From assembly GCA_002709405.1 (NCBI GenBank), contig PAQV01000099.1, positions 1 through 39,931 of the forward strand: a stretch of 39,931 bases of DNA, given 5' to 3'. Position 1 is the stretch's first letter. The number at the start of each line of letters is the position of its first letter. Positions 8,688-17,628 of the stretch are shown here, piece by piece. The notes below the pieces were generated by a model that did no database searches, had not been told where the DNA came from, and saw only the letters and a list, made by a program, of their open reading frames with translations. This stretch comes from Paracoccaceae bacterium. Lineage in GTDB: Bacteria > Pseudomonadota > Alphaproteobacteria > Rhodobacterales > Rhodobacteraceae. Both the position numbers and the translations under genes were made by a program.

Positions 8688-8990
8688 ATGGGAGAAAAAA
8701 CACTGACGCGTATGGATCTGAGCGAAGCGGTCTTCCGTGAAGTGGGTCTGTCGCGCAACGAGAGTTCACAGCTTGTGGAAAGCATGCTTGAACATATGTC
8801 CGATGCCCTGGTGCGGGGGGAGCAGGTGAAGATCTCTTCCTTTGGCACCTTCACCGTGCGCGACAAGTCCGCGCGCGTTGGGCGCAACCCGAAGACCGGG
8901 GAAGAAGTGCCGATCCAGCCGCGCCGCGTGCTGACTTTTCGGCCTTCGCATTTGATGAAGGACCGTGTTGCCGCTGGTAACAAGTCTTAA
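8688..8990 (+). CDS. ihfA: Integration host factor subunit alpha
   Basis: This is a 100-residue member of the HU/IHF family. The region [27 protein letters not shown] contains the DNA-binding arm entry and the GRNPKTG signature. The spacing and the acidic helix before it fit IHF-alpha rather than HU. With the beta subunit it bends DNA sharply and shapes replication, recombination and promoter complexes. The start at 8688 has GGGAAGGG directly upstream; a TTG-started extension to 8652 would run over the -10 element and is rejected. The gene lies between fabH and a MerR-type regulator, the usual alphaproteobacterial arrangement. Confidence 0.95.
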   Translation: MGEKTLTRMDLSEAVFREVGLSRNESSQLVESMLEHMSDALVRGEQVKISSFGTFTVRDKSARVGRNPKTGEEVPIQPRRVLTFRPSHLMKDRVAAGNKS

Positions 8991-9016
8991 CCCGGAACGA
9001 TCAAGGCCTGGCCTGA

Positions 9017-10147
9017 ATGGACAAATCGCCCGACGCCTTTCGCACGATAAGCGAAGTTGCAGACTGGCTGGGCATCCAGGCCCATGTGCTGCGCTTCTGG
9101 GAAAGCAAGTTTACCCAGGTGAAACCGGTCAAACGTGCCGGCGGTCGGCGGTATTACCGCCCCGCCGACATGTTGCTGCTGGGCGGCATCAAGAAGCTGC
9201 TGCACGAAGACGGCATGACCATCAAGGGCGTGCAGAAAGTGCTGCGCGAACAAGGGGTTGGGGCCGTGTCGGGCCTGTCCCAGGCGCTGGACGACGTGGC
9301 CGTCAGCGCCGACCGTCCCCGGCGGGCCCATACCGTCGTGCCGCTGCACCAGCGGTCCTCGCTGCTGGATGAGCGCGATGCGGGGCATGACGAGGACGAC
9401 CACCAGATCGAAATGTCGCTGGGCGCCGATGGCATGGCGCGCATGGTGGATGACCATGCTTCGGACGACGATCCGCTGATCGAACCGGCCGGTTTCGAAC
9501 CCGCTGCCGTCGATGAACCGGGCCCAGAGGCCCCTGCCCCGGAGGGTGCTGTTCCGGACACCCCAGCGCTGGACAGCCCTGCCCCGGATAGCCCGGCAAC
9601 GCCCCCGGTTGCGGCAGAAGCGCCTGAAGTGGAAGAGGTTTCGGCAGAGGCCCCCGAGCAGGACCCCGAACCCGATCCCCTGCCGATTCCGACCTTCCGG
9701 CGGCATCGGGGGCCCGCGCCTTCGGCGCCGAGCCCTGCTGATTCTCCGGCAGAGACGCCCGCCCCCGTTGCGGCAGAGGCCGCGCCCGATGCGCATCCCG
9801 AGCCGTTAACCGAGTCGGCCGCCTCGGACCCCGCCGAGGACACACCCGACGACGCGGTGGCCGAGGCCCCCGAGCCCATCGAAGATCCGGTTGACGTCGA
9901 GGCACCCGTTGAGCTCGCCGACACCGAAGATTCCCCCGAGGAGCCCGAAGCGGCGGCGCCCCGCCCGCGCATCGTCGATGCTCCGGACCCGCCCGCCGAT
10001 GACGCGGTCGAGGCCGCGCCCGGGATCCTGTCGCAACTGGCCTCGCTGAACCGGCTGTCGCCGGAGCAACGCGCGGAAATCGCAGCCCTGGCCGAGGCGC
10101 TCGACGCCTGGCGGTCGGGTCAGGCCAGCCGGCACGCCGCTCAGTGA
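9017..10147 (+). CDS. MerR-family regulator with long disordered acidic tail
   Basis: Residues 8-75 form a MerR-type winged helix: [20 protein letters not shown], then the wing [14 protein letters not shown] and a start of the dimer helix. The remaining roughly 270 residues are dominated by Pro, Ala, Glu and Asp (for example repeated EAPE and PAPDSPA-like runs), with a short helical end (about 335-372) that contains [19 protein letters not shown]. The cysteines that bind metal in classical MerR proteins are absent, so this is not a metal sensor. Such a regulator just after ihfA is conserved in alphaproteobacteria, but its target is not known to me. The low-complexity tail probably contributes flexible or protein-contact functions; that part is inference. 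Confidence 0.85.
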   Translation: MDKSPDAFRTISEVADWLGIQAHVLRFWESKFTQVKPVKRAGGRRYYRPADMLLLGGIKKLLHEDGMTIKGVQKVLREQGVGAVSGLSQALDDVAVSADRPRRAHTVVPLHQRSSLLDERDAGHDEDDHQIEMSLGADGMARMVDDHASDDDPLIEPAGFEPAAVDEPGPEAPAPEGAVPDTPALDSPAPDSPATPPVAAEAPEVEEVSAEAPEQDPEPDPLPIPTFRRHRGPAPSAPSPADSPAETPAPVAAEAAPDAHPEPLTESAASDPAEDTPDDAVAEAPEPIEDPVDVEAPVELADTEDSPEEPEAAAPRPRIVDAPDPPADDAVEAAPGILSQLASLNRLSPEQRAEIAALAEALDAWRSGQASRHAAQ

Positions 10148-10164
10148 GCCCCGCGATCCGACGG

Positions 10165-10231
10165 GGCAGGGGCGACCGGTTTCCGGTCAAATCTCTCTCT
10201 GATTTTGGCCGGTTTTCCCCTTGCCCCTGCC
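10165..10231 (+). terminator. Nested hairpins after the merR gene
   Basis: An outer 9-bp stem (GGCAGGGGC at 10165-10173 with GCCCCTGCC at 10223-10231) encloses a tight inner hairpin GACCGG-TTT-CCGGTC (10174-10188). It stands between the regulator and tRNA-Pro and probably ends the upstream transcript. No T-run is visible. Confidence 0.4.
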
Positions 10232-10259
10232 GGCGAAATCATTATGAACACTCCAACGT

Positions 10260-10336
10260 CGGGCTATGGCGCAGCCTGGTAGCGCGTCCGTCTGGGGGAC
10301 GGAAGGTCGCAGGTTCGAGTCCTGCTAGCCCGACCA
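10260..10336 (+). tRNA. tRNA-Pro (anticodon GGG)
   Basis: A complete cloverleaf can be drawn. The acceptor stem is CGGGCTA/TAGCCCG, the anticodon stem is TCCGT/ACGGA with the 7-base loop CTGGGGG (anticodon GGG), and the T-arm contains GGTTCGAGTCC. The CCA end is encoded in the DNA. The length is 77 nt. It reads the proline codons CCC and CCU, of which CCC is heavily used in this GC-rich genome. Confidence 0.96.
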
Positions 10337-10442
10337 AATATACCGATCCGTGCCGGGATCGGCACCCGTCCGTTCAGGACAGTTCACGGCATGGCTCCGG
10401 CCCGTTCGGACATCTGCCCCGGACCGCAGGAGCCCACATCCC

Positions 10443-11525
10443 ATGAGCGGCGTCCTTCCCGACAGCGACATCCAACAGTTGATCGACAGCGGCGCCTTGT
10501 CCGCCGACCGGCCGATCGAGCCCGGCCAGATCCAGCCCGCGAGCCTGGATCTGCGGCTTGGCACGACGGCGCACCGGTTGCGGGCGTCCTTCCTGACCGG
10601 CAAGGGCGCGCGTGTCACCGACCGGCTGGACGAGCTGGAGATGCACCGGATCGACCTGACCGAGGGCGCGGTGCTGGAAAAGGGTGCGGTCTACCTGGTG
10701 CCCCTGATGGAACGGCTGGACCTGCCGGCGGGCATCACCGCCGCGGCCAATGCCAAAAGCTCGACCGGGCGGCTGGATCTGCTGACGCGCACGGTGATCG
10801 ACGGCGGGACCGAGTTCGACCGGGTGCATGGTGGATATAGTGGCCCTCTTTATGCCGAAATCTGCCCGCGCTCCTTTTCCGTTCTCGTGCGTCCGGGCAT
10901 GCGCCTGAACCAGATTCGGTTCCGCGACGGCCAGTCGGTGTTAAGCGATGCCGAGCTGGGCGCGCTGCATGCTGACAGCGCCCTGGTGGACTCGGATGCG
11001 CTGATCCAGGACGGGTTGGGCTTTTCGGTGGACCTGAAGCCGCAGGGGTCGACCCTTGTGGGCTACCGGGCCAAGCCGCACACCGGGCTGATCGACCTGG
11101 ACCGGATCGGCGCCTATGCCCCGCAGGATTTCTGGGAAGAGGTCCATTCCGACACCGGGCGGATCATCCTGGACCCCGGGGCCTTCTATATCCTTGTCAG
11201 CCGCGAGGCGGTGCATATCCCCCCCGATTACGCCGCCGAGATGGCGCCCTACCTGGCCATGGTGGGCGAGTTCCGCGTGCATTACGCCGGCTTCTTCGAT
11301 CCGGGCTTTGGCCATGCGGCGGCCGGCGGGGCCGGCGCGCGGGGCGTGCTGGAGGTGCGCTGCCACGAGGCGCCCTTCGTGCTGGAGCACGGGCAGGTCG
11401 TGGGGCGGCTGGTGTTCGAACGGATGGCCGGCCCGCCGGAAACGCTCTATGGCGCTGGAATCGCGTCGAATTACCAGGGCCAGGGGCTGAAGCTGGCCAA
11501 GCATTTCCGCGACAGCAAGGGCTGA
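10443..11525 (+). CDS. 2'-deoxycytidine 5'-triphosphate deaminase, two-domain form
   Basis: This 360-residue protein is about twice the length of classical Dcd. The N-terminal half contains the dUTPase/Dcd-fold markers IQPASLDLRLG, ANAKSSTGRLDLLTRTVIDGG and YSGPLYAEICPRSF. The C-terminal half repeats the fold with weaker signature (for example LDPGAFYILVSREAVHIPPDYAAEM and VRCHEAPFVLEHGQVVGRLVFERM). Dcd turns dCTP into dUTP to feed thymidylate synthesis. This long form is the one I know from alphaproteobacteria. I chose the ATG at 10443 because CAGGAGC lies about 10 bases upstream; the open frame before it contains no homology. The gene follows tRNA-Pro by 106 bp. Confidence 0.85.
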   Translation: MSGVLPDSDIQQLIDSGALSADRPIEPGQIQPASLDLRLGTTAHRLRASFLTGKGARVTDRLDELEMHRIDLTEGAVLEKGAVYLVPLMERLDLPAGITAAANAKSSTGRLDLLTRTVIDGGTEFDRVHGGYSGPLYAEICPRSFSVLVRPGMRLNQIRFRDGQSVLSDAELGALHADSALVDSDALIQDGLGFSVDLKPQGSTLVGYRAKPHTGLIDLDRIGAYAPQDFWEEVHSDTGRIILDPGAFYILVSREAVHIPPDYAAEMAPYLAMVGEFRVHYAGFFDPGFGHAAAGGAGARGVLEVRCHEAPFVLEHGQVVGRLVFERMAGPPETLYGAGIASNYQGQGLKLAKHFRDSKG

Positions 11526-11532
11526 GCCCCGA

Positions 11533-12081
11533 TCAGAACCGGGTGACCTTGCGCGCAAGACGGGCGGCCGCCCGGGCTTGCTGCGCCTTGTTGGTCACGC
11601 TCTTTTCCATCTCGCGGTCGGCCTCGACCTTACGGGTGTCCTCGGCCGGGGCAACGGCCTGGGGTTCCGGGGCGGCCGTGGCCACCGGCGCGTCGCCGCC
11701 CCACGGGCCGACCTGCACAGGCGGCGGAGGCGGGGTTGCTTGATCGGTCTGTCGTTGGGCCGGACGGTTACGGTCCGCCCCCTGCCCCGACGCAGGTATG
11801 CTGCTTTGGCGCGGGGCTTCGGCTCGGTCCGGCGTGGATCGTGTTTCGGGCCGGGGTTGGGGGTCAGGTTGGGCCGCGCGCGGCGGGTCCATGGCAGGCG
11901 CCATCAAGAGCCCGCGCACCGGGGCCTGGGGCGCGCGCTGCTTGGCCTTCGGTGCCAGGGTCCGGTTGGGCCCCCCGTCCTTCGAAAACCGCTTTTCCAC
12001 GGCCTGAAAGCCGGCGCTGATCCCCCGGCTCATGGCCTGGCGCATGAACATGCGCACGAACATGTTGATATATCGGTCCAT
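11533..12081 (-). CDS. Small conserved-looking protein, function unknown
   Basis: I do not recognise this 182-residue protein. It starts with a Met-rich amphipathic segment (MDRYINMFVRMFMRQAMSRGI) containing several Met, Phe and Arg residues, followed by a long Pro/Ala/Gln-rich and probably disordered middle (about 35-140). It ends in a charged Ala/Arg helix with EKSVTNKAQQARAAARLARKV. The N-terminus could associate with a membrane or a partner helix. The start at 12081 has GCGGAG upstream; the extra 12 codons to 12117 look like leader. It lies 81 bp before the scpB stop on the same strand, where many alphaproteobacteria have tatA, but it is not TatA. Confidence 0.6.
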   Translation of the reverse strand: MDRYINMFVRMFMRQAMSRGISAGFQAVEKRFSKDGGPNRTLAPKAKQRAPQAPVRGLLMAPAMDPPRAAQPDPQPRPETRSTPDRAEAPRQSSIPASGQGADRNRPAQRQTDQATPPPPPVQVGPWGGDAPVATAAPEPQAVAPAEDTRKVEADREMEKSVTNKAQQARAAARLARKVTRF

Positions 12082-12162
12082 CTGGCGCTCCGCTGGTTGC
12101 GCCACATATAACGTCAAATCGCGTCGATTTCAGGGCGGAGCGCCCAGAAACCTGCGCAAATC

Positions 12163-12828
12163 TCAGTCTTCGAACAACTCGGTCTGATCCTCGCCGCCGA
12201 TGTCGTCGTCGTCCTCGTCCTCGTCATCCGCATCGCTGCCCGGCATCGGCCGGCTTTCCAGCAGGCCCGCGGCCCGCAATTCCTTGACCCCCGGCAGATC
12301 GCGCGCGTTTTCCAGCCCGAAGTGATCCAGGAAGTTGGGCGTCACCACGAAGGTCACCGGCCGGCCTGGCGTCATCCGCCGCCGGCCCAGGCGGATCCAT
12401 TCCATTTCAAGCAGTTGGTCGATGGTCCCCCGAGACACCGACACCCCCCGGATCTCTTCGATCTCGGCCCGGGTGACGGGTTGGTGATAGGCGATGATGG
12501 CCAGGGTCTCGATCGCCGCACGGCTCAGCTTGCGCGTTTCCACCGTTTCCTTGCGCATCAGGAACCCCAGGTCGGGCGCCGTTCGGAAGGCCCAGGCATC
12601 GCCCACCCGAACCACCCGCACGCCGCGCCCTTCGTAGCGCTTGCGCAGATGGGCCAGGGCCTCGGCCCCGTCGCAGCCGTGGGGCATGCGGCTTTCCAGC
12701 TCGCGGATGGTGATCGGTTCGACCGTCGCAAAGAGGATCGCCTCGACCATGCGCTCTTGTTCAGCGATGGGCGGGGCGTCGAACAGGCTTTCCTCGCGGA
12801 CGAGCTCGGGCTCGGACTCGTCGTTCAT
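12163..12828 (-). CDS. scpB: Segregation and condensation protein B
   Basis: ScpB is the double winged-helix (kite) subunit of the SMC condensin that compacts and separates chromosomes. The typical stretches are MVEAILFATVEPIT near 27-40, LSRAAIETLAIIAYHQPVTRAEIEEIRGV in the middle and LGRRRMTPGRPVTFVVTPNFLDHFGL. A strongly acidic tail (ADDEDEDDDD) ends the protein. The length of 221 aa is normal. Its start overlaps the scpA stop by 4 bp (ATGA), so translation is coupled and the two partners are made together. Confidence 0.94.
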   Translation of the reverse strand: MNDESEPELVREESLFDAPPIAEQERMVEAILFATVEPITIRELESRMPHGCDGAEALAHLRKRYEGRGVRVVRVGDAWAFRTAPDLGFLMRKETVETRKLSRAAIETLAIIAYHQPVTRAEIEEIRGVSVSRGTIDQLLEMEWIRLGRRRMTPGRPVTFVVTPNFLDHFGLENARDLPGVKELRAAGLLESRPMPGSDADDEDEDDDDIGGEDQTELFED

Positions 12829-13619
12829 CGCTCGTCCTTCCGCCGGCGCAATTCGATGGGCGCGAAGGTCTCGTTCTGCCGCAATTCCAGTTTTCCCTCT
12901 TTCACCAGTTCCAGCGAGGCCGCAAAGGTCGCCGCCGTGGCTGACCGCCGCTTGACCGGGTCACTACCCCAGCCGTCCGGCAGATACGAGGTCAGGTCTG
13001 TCCAGGTGCCCGCGAATCCGATCAGCCCGCGCATCCGTTCCAGCGCCTGTTCCATGGTGAACACCGAATCCCGGTCCATGACGAAGGGGCGGAATTCGTC
13101 GCGCGTGCGGATCCGGGCATAGGCCTGCATCAGGTCCAGCAGGGTGGCCGAATAGGTCACGGTGCGCACGCGGGTGACGTCTTCGGGCAGGCCGCGGGCA
13201 AAGATGTCCCGGCCCAGACGGTCGCGGGCCATCAACCGGGCGGCGGCATCGCGCATCGCCTGCAGGCGTTCAAGCTGGAAGGCCAGGTGCGCGGCCAGTT
13301 CCTCGCCGGTGGGGCCGTCTTCGGTCGGGTCGGGCGGCAACAGCAGGCGCGATTTCAGGAAGGCCAGCCAGGCGGCCATGACCAGGTAATCGGCGGCCAG
13401 CTCGATGCGCAGGGCCTTGGCCTTTTCGACGAACGTCAGGTATTGCTTGGCCAGATCCAGCACCGATATCCGGCGCAAGTCCACCTTCTGGGTGCGCGAC
13501 AGGGTCAGCAGCACGTCCAGCGGCCCTTCGAACCCGTCGACATCCACGATCAGGGCTTCGGCCGCCAGCCGGTCTTCGACGTTTTGCTTGTCGTCCTTGA
13601 AAAGGTCCTCAGTCATCAC
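12825..13619 (-). CDS. scpA: Segregation and condensation protein A (kleisin)
   Basis: ScpA bridges the SMC heads and binds ScpB. It is recognised by FEGPLDVLLTLSRTQKVDLRRISVLDLAKQYL near the N-terminus, the helix LAADYLVMAAWLAFLKSRLLLP (residues about 75-96) and the C-terminal winged helix that contains RSATAATFAASLELVKEGKLELRQNETFAPI. The length of 264 aa is usual. It overlaps nagZ by 11 bp at its start and scpB by 4 bp at its end, so nagZ-scpA-scpB is a tight transcription unit. Confidence 0.95.
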   Translation of the reverse strand: MMTEDLFKDDKQNVEDRLAAEALIVDVDGFEGPLDVLLTLSRTQKVDLRRISVLDLAKQYLTFVEKAKALRIELAADYLVMAAWLAFLKSRLLLPPDPTEDGPTGEELAAHLAFQLERLQAMRDAAARLMARDRLGRDIFARGLPEDVTRVRTVTYSATLLDLMQAYARIRTRDEFRPFVMDRDSVFTMEQALERMRGLIGFAGTWTDLTSYLPDGWGSDPVKRRSATAATFAASLELVKEGKLELRQNETFAPIELRRRKDER

Positions 13620-14616
13620 CCGGCCCGCGCCTCATGAGGGCGTCAAGCTCGGCTTCGGTGGCCGCGATGTCAAGCGGCTTGGGCGCCTGGCGGGCGGCCA
13701 GGGCGCGGTCGGCCCGGGTCATGGCGGCATCCGACATCTCTCCCGCGGCCTCGGCAACGGCGATCCGGTCGGGCAAGGGCTGGTTGCAGTAAAGAACCAG
13801 GTCGCAGCCGGCGGCCAGGGCGCGGCGGGTGATGTCGGGATGGGTGCCCGACAGGGCCTTCATGGTGATGTCGTCGGTCATCAGCAGGCCGTCAAAGCCG
13901 ATGTCCTCGCGGATCAGGCCCATCATCTTGGCCGAAAGCGTGGCCGGATCAGAGGTGATCCGGTCAAAGACGATATGGGCGGTCATGCCCATCGGCAGGT
14001 CGTTCAGGGCCCGAAAGGGGGCGAAATCGATGGCGTTCAACTCGTCTCGGGACAGGTCAGTGCGGGGCAGATCGTGGTGGCTGTCGGCAATGGCCAGCCC
14101 GTGGCCGGGCATGTGCTTGGCCACCGGCAGGACGCCCCCGTCCAGCAGGCCCTGGGCCACCGCCCGGCCCAGCCGGGCAATCGTGTCGGGATCGTCCCCA
14201 TAGCAGCGGTTGCGCAGGAAAGGATGGGTATCGGCCCGGGCCACGTCGAGGTTGGGCGCGCAATTGGTGTCGATCCCGTAGGTCTTCAGATCCTGCGCGA
14301 TCAGCCTGGACCGCAGGTACATGGCGCGGACGGGATCGTCTGCGGCATCGACAAAGTCGAGCGGGGGCAACCACTTGCGGGCCATGGGCGGCCAGATGCG
14401 CTGGACCCGGCCGCCTTCCTGGTCGATCAGGATGGGGGCCTCGCGGCCCACGGCCTCGCGCATGTCCGAGGTCAGGCCGCGCAGTTGGTCGGGGCTGTCC
14501 ACGTTGCGCCCGAACAGGATGAACCCGAAGGGATCGGCCTCACGGAAAAAGGCCTTTTCGTCGGCGGTCAGGCGAAGCCCTTCGGCATCGAGGATGGCGG
14601 CGCAGGGGCGGGTCAT
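13609..14616 (-). CDS. nagZ: Beta-N-acetylhexosaminidase NagZ (GH3)
   Basis: NagZ removes GlcNAc from anhydro-muropeptides during cytoplasmic cell-wall recycling. The GH3 signature is complete: substrate-binding IDQEGGRVQR near 64-73, KHMPGHG at 167-173 (the family norm is KHFPGHG), the mobile loop DSHHDLP at 178-184 with the catalytic His/Asp pair, and the nucleophile Asp248 in LLMTDDI. No signal peptide is present, as expected for a cytoplasmic enzyme. It lies 7 bp downstream of the SPOR gene, so a cell-wall binding protein and a wall-recycling enzyme share an operon. Confidence 0.95.
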   Translation of the reverse strand: MTRPCAAILDAEGLRLTADEKAFFREADPFGFILFGRNVDSPDQLRGLTSDMREAVGREAPILIDQEGGRVQRIWPPMARKWLPPLDFVDAADDPVRAMYLRSRLIAQDLKTYGIDTNCAPNLDVARADTHPFLRNRCYGDDPDTIARLGRAVAQGLLDGGVLPVAKHMPGHGLAIADSHHDLPRTDLSRDELNAIDFAPFRALNDLPMGMTAHIVFDRITSDPATLSAKMMGLIREDIGFDGLLMTDDITMKALSGTHPDITRRALAAGCDLVLYCNQPLPDRIAVAEAAGEMSDAAMTRADRALAARQAPKPLDIAATEAELDALMRRGPGDD

Positions 14617-14623
14617 CAGCGGC

Positions 14624-15688
14624 CTAGCGGGTCACGACGGGGATGCAATCGGCGCCCTCGGCCACCAGGGCCGAGCAGAACCGGCGGGCGTCGGACAGGT
14701 CGTCGAAGCCCATGGCGCGCAGGCGATAGAAGGTGCGGCCCCCGCTGGCGGCCTTCTGCACGACCCGCGACTTGCCATCGAGGTAATCGCCAAAGCGCAC
14801 GGCCAGCTTTTCCCATTCAGAGCGCGCGACTTCAGGGCTGTCATAGGCCCCCAGCTGGGCCAGGCGGGTGCCGGGGATCAGCTTTGCGGGGTCGATTTCG
14901 GCGACAGCCGGGGTCTCCGGCGCGGTCAAACTGTCGGCCTCGGGCGCGCTTGGGCGGGTCACCGGCAACGAGGCCGGGCGCGGCAGCGGGCGCAGCGATT
15001 TCCGGATGCCGGGAGCGGTGATTTCGGCGGCGGGCTCTTCGGCGATGTCCTCGACGGCCTGTTCTTCCGGCTCGGTGATCAGCTCTTCGGCGGCGGCCTC
15101 TTCTTCCGCCGTGGGCGGTTCGGGCCAGTCGACATCGGGGGCCGGAACGGTCATTTCCTCAGCGCCGTCAAAGCCTTCCAACGGGCTGACACCTTCTGTC
15201 AATTTGTCAACGAGGGCGGCGATGGCGGTCTGGTTCAGCACCTCGTCATCGGCGTCGATGGACGGCAGCTCGTCCGTGTCGGAGCTTTCAGCCGACACCG
15301 GCTGCACGGTCGGTTCGTCGGACGGCGCTGTCAGAGCGCCCAGTGGCCGGTCTTCGTCGCGCAGGGATACAGGCTTCGGGGCCAGCACCAGGCGATCCGG
15401 GGTTGGCGCGGCCTCGCCCTGGGCGGCAACGGCATTGACGGCCAGGCCCTGGTGATCTGCCGGCCGGCCGCCGGGATTGTCGGGCTGTACCCGCATCGGG
15501 CCCTCGACCGCGCGCACCACCGGCACGCCGCTGACATCGCGGACCATCAGCTTGTATCCCCAGACCCCGATGCCTGCCATGAAGGCCAGCGACAACACGG
15601 CCCCTGCCACGGTCACCGCGTTGCCCATCCCGTTCGAAGAACGGCCTTCTGCCGCGCCCGCCTGTGGCGCGTCGTCCCAGTTTGCCAT
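14624..15688 (-). CDS. SPOR-domain inner-membrane protein
   Basis: This is a bitopic membrane protein. It has a short cytoplasmic start, one membrane helix (about 24-46), a long acidic and proline-rich periplasmic linker (about 50-270) and a C-terminal SPOR domain (about 277-354; LAQLGAYDSPEVARSEWEKL through FCSALVAEGADCIPV). SPOR domains bind peptidoglycan strands stripped of stem peptides, which accumulate at the division septum, so the protein probably acts at the division site. A SPOR gene between argS and nagZ is a conserved alphaproteobacterial arrangement. The cysteine pair near the C-terminus (in RRFCSAL and ADCIPV) could form a disulfide, as in other SPOR proteins. Confidence 0.88.
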   Translation of the reverse strand: MANWDDAPQAGAAEGRSSNGMGNAVTVAGAVLSLAFMAGIGVWGYKLMVRDVSGVPVVRAVEGPMRVQPDNPGGRPADHQGLAVNAVAAQGEAAPTPDRLVLAPKPVSLRDEDRPLGALTAPSDEPTVQPVSAESSDTDELPSIDADDEVLNQTAIAALVDKLTEGVSPLEGFDGAEEMTVPAPDVDWPEPPTAEEEAAAEELITEPEEQAVEDIAEEPAAEITAPGIRKSLRPLPRPASLPVTRPSAPEADSLTAPETPAVAEIDPAKLIPGTRLAQLGAYDSPEVARSEWEKLAVRFGDYLDGKSRVVQKAASGGRTFYRLRAMGFDDLSDARRFCSALVAEGADCIPVVTR

Positions 15689-15817
15689 GTCCGCCTCACT
15701 GCCCTGGCCACGGATAATATCCCGCGGTCTGGTCTTTTGTCTCTGCCTCGAACCCGGCGGATCTTGCTATTGTCTGGGAAGCGGTTGTGCGGGCCCTGAG
15801 TGCAAGCCCTTATCCGC

Positions 15818-17563
15818 TCACCGCATTTCTTCCGCCGGCGTCACCCCAAGAATACCAAGTCCGGCGGAAATAACAACGGCAACGGCCCGCGCCAGCGCCA
15901 GTTTGGACTGGCTTGTGGCCGGATCGTCCTCTTGCAGGAAGCGCAGCGAGGTTTCGTCGTTGCCCTTGTTCCACAGGGCATGGAAATCACCGGCCAGTTC
16001 ATAAAGGTAAAAGGCCACCCGGTGCGGTTCGTTCGTGCGCGCGGCGATTTCCACCAGGCGCGGCCATTCCGCCAGTTTCTTGGCGATGCCCAGCTCGGCC
16101 TCGTGATCGAGCTTGCCAAGATCGGCCGCCCCAAGGGCTGCATCATCACAGGTGACCCCAGCCTCGGTGGCCCGGCGCAGGACCGAGTTCACCCGGGCAT
16201 GGGCGTATTGCACGTAGAACACCGGGTTCTCGCGGCTTTGTTCCAGCACCTTGTCAAAGTCGAAATCCAGCGGCGCGTCATTCTTGCGGGTCAGCATGAC
16301 AAAGCGCGTCACGTCCGGGCCGACCTGGTCGACCACATCGCGCAGGGTCACGAAGTTCCCGGCCCGCTTGGACATTTTGAACGGCTCGCCGTTTTTGAAC
16401 AATCTGACAAGTTGTGTCAGTTTGATATCCAGGGGCACCTTGCCTGCGGACAGGGCCGAAACGGCGGCCTTCATCCGCTTGACATAGCCGCCATGGTCGG
16501 CGCCGAAGACGTCGATCAACATGTCATAGCCGCGGCTGATCTTGTCGTAGTGATAGGCGATGTCGGGCGCGAAATAGGTCCAGGCCCCGTCCGACTTTTT
16601 CACCGGCCGGTCGACATCGTCCCCATGTTCGGTGGACTTGAACAGCGTCTGCTCGCGCGGCTCCCAGTCGTCAGGAGTCTTGCCCTTGGGCGGCTCCAGC
16701 ACGCCGACATAGATCAGGCCCTTGTCTTCAAGTTCCTGAAGCGCGGCTTCGATCCGGCCCGTCCCGTACAGGGATTTTTCCGAGTAGAAGATGTCCATCT
16801 TGACGCCCAGGGCGGCCAGGTCGCCCCGGATCAGGTCCATCATCTGTTCGGTGGCGAATTCGCGGACGTCGTCCAGCCAGTACTGCTCGCCCTTGCCGAT
16901 GTAATCGTCGCCGACCTTGTCCTTCAGGGCCTGGCCGACCTCGATCAGGTATTCGCCGGGATAGGTGCCCGAGGGGAATTCAACATCCTGCCCATGGGCT
17001 TCGAGATACCGCAGATAGACCGACCGCGCGAGCACATCGACCTGCGCCCCACCGTCGTTGATATAATATTCACGAGTTACGTCGTATCCTGCGTAATCAA
17101 GAAGGCTCGCCAGCGCATCCCCGAAGACCGCCCCGCGCGTATGGCCCACGTGCAGCGGTCCGGTAGGGTTGGCCGACACATACTCGACGTTGACCTTGGC
17201 CCCCTGCCCCATGGTCGACCGCCCGAACTCGGTGCCGCCCGCCAGCACGGCGCCGAAGACGCCCTGCCAGACCGTGGGATCCAGCCGCAGGTTCAGGAAC
17301 CCGGGCCCGGCCACGTCGGCGGACACGATCCGGTCGTCGGCCGCCAGCCGCGCGGCCAGCTTTTCCGCGATGTCTCGGGGCTTTTGCTTGGCGGGCTTTG
17401 CCAGCACCATCGCGGCGTTGGTTGCCATGTCGCCATGGGCCGCATCGCGGGGCGGCTCTACGGCGACGTTGTCAAAGCTCAGGCCCTCGGGCAGGTCGCC
17501 GGCCGCGACCATGTCGGCAAGCGCGTCCAGCACGACAGTACGGATGTCGGCAAACAGGTTCAT
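15818..17563 (-). CDS. argS: Arginyl-tRNA synthetase
   Basis: This 581-residue class I synthetase charges tRNA-Arg. Visible are the N-terminal Add-1-type domain (about 1-95), the HIGH-type motif HVGH at 138-141 inside [18 protein letters not shown], the KMSKR-type loop [14 protein letters not shown] and the C-terminal all-helical anticodon-binding domain ending [14 protein letters not shown]. The start at 17563 has GAGGAAA upstream; the 18 extra codons to 17617 lie over the dgt-argS gap and lack homology. It sits 65 bp after the dgt stop, and 129 bp lie before the SPOR gene. Confidence 0.97.
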   Translation of the reverse strand: MNLFADIRTVVLDALADMVAAGDLPEGLSFDNVAVEPPRDAAHGDMATNAAMVLAKPAKQKPRDIAEKLAARLAADDRIVSADVAGPGFLNLRLDPTVWQGVFGAVLAGGTEFGRSTMGQGAKVNVEYVSANPTGPLHVGHTRGAVFGDALASLLDYAGYDVTREYYINDGGAQVDVLARSVYLRYLEAHGQDVEFPSGTYPGEYLIEVGQALKDKVGDDYIGKGEQYWLDDVREFATEQMMDLIRGDLAALGVKMDIFYSEKSLYGTGRIEAALQELEDKGLIYVGVLEPPKGKTPDDWEPREQTLFKSTEHGDDVDRPVKKSDGAWTYFAPDIAYHYDKISRGYDMLIDVFGADHGGYVKRMKAAVSALSAGKVPLDIKLTQLVRLFKNGEPFKMSKRAGNFVTLRDVVDQVGPDVTRFVMLTRKNDAPLDFDFDKVLEQSRENPVFYVQYAHARVNSVLRRATEAGVTCDDAALGAADLGKLDHEAELGIAKKLAEWPRLVEIAARTNEPHRVAFYLYELAGDFHALWNKGNDETSLRFLQEDDPATSQSKLALARAVAVVISAGLGILGVTPAEEMR

Positions 17564-17628
17564 CTGGGTTTCCTCGCGGCGTTTGGCGCGATGTATCATA
17601 GCGGCTTGCGCGGTCAACCTTGCAGGCC

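Noticed and set aside
11533-12117. TatA in the position after scpB
   Set aside because: The N-terminus lacks the TatA membrane helix and the FG hinge; the rest is disordered.
13405-15021. Plus-strand frame of 538 codons opposite nagZ and the SPOR gene
   Set aside because: Gly/Val/Gln-rich translation without family features, covering the complement of two clear genes.
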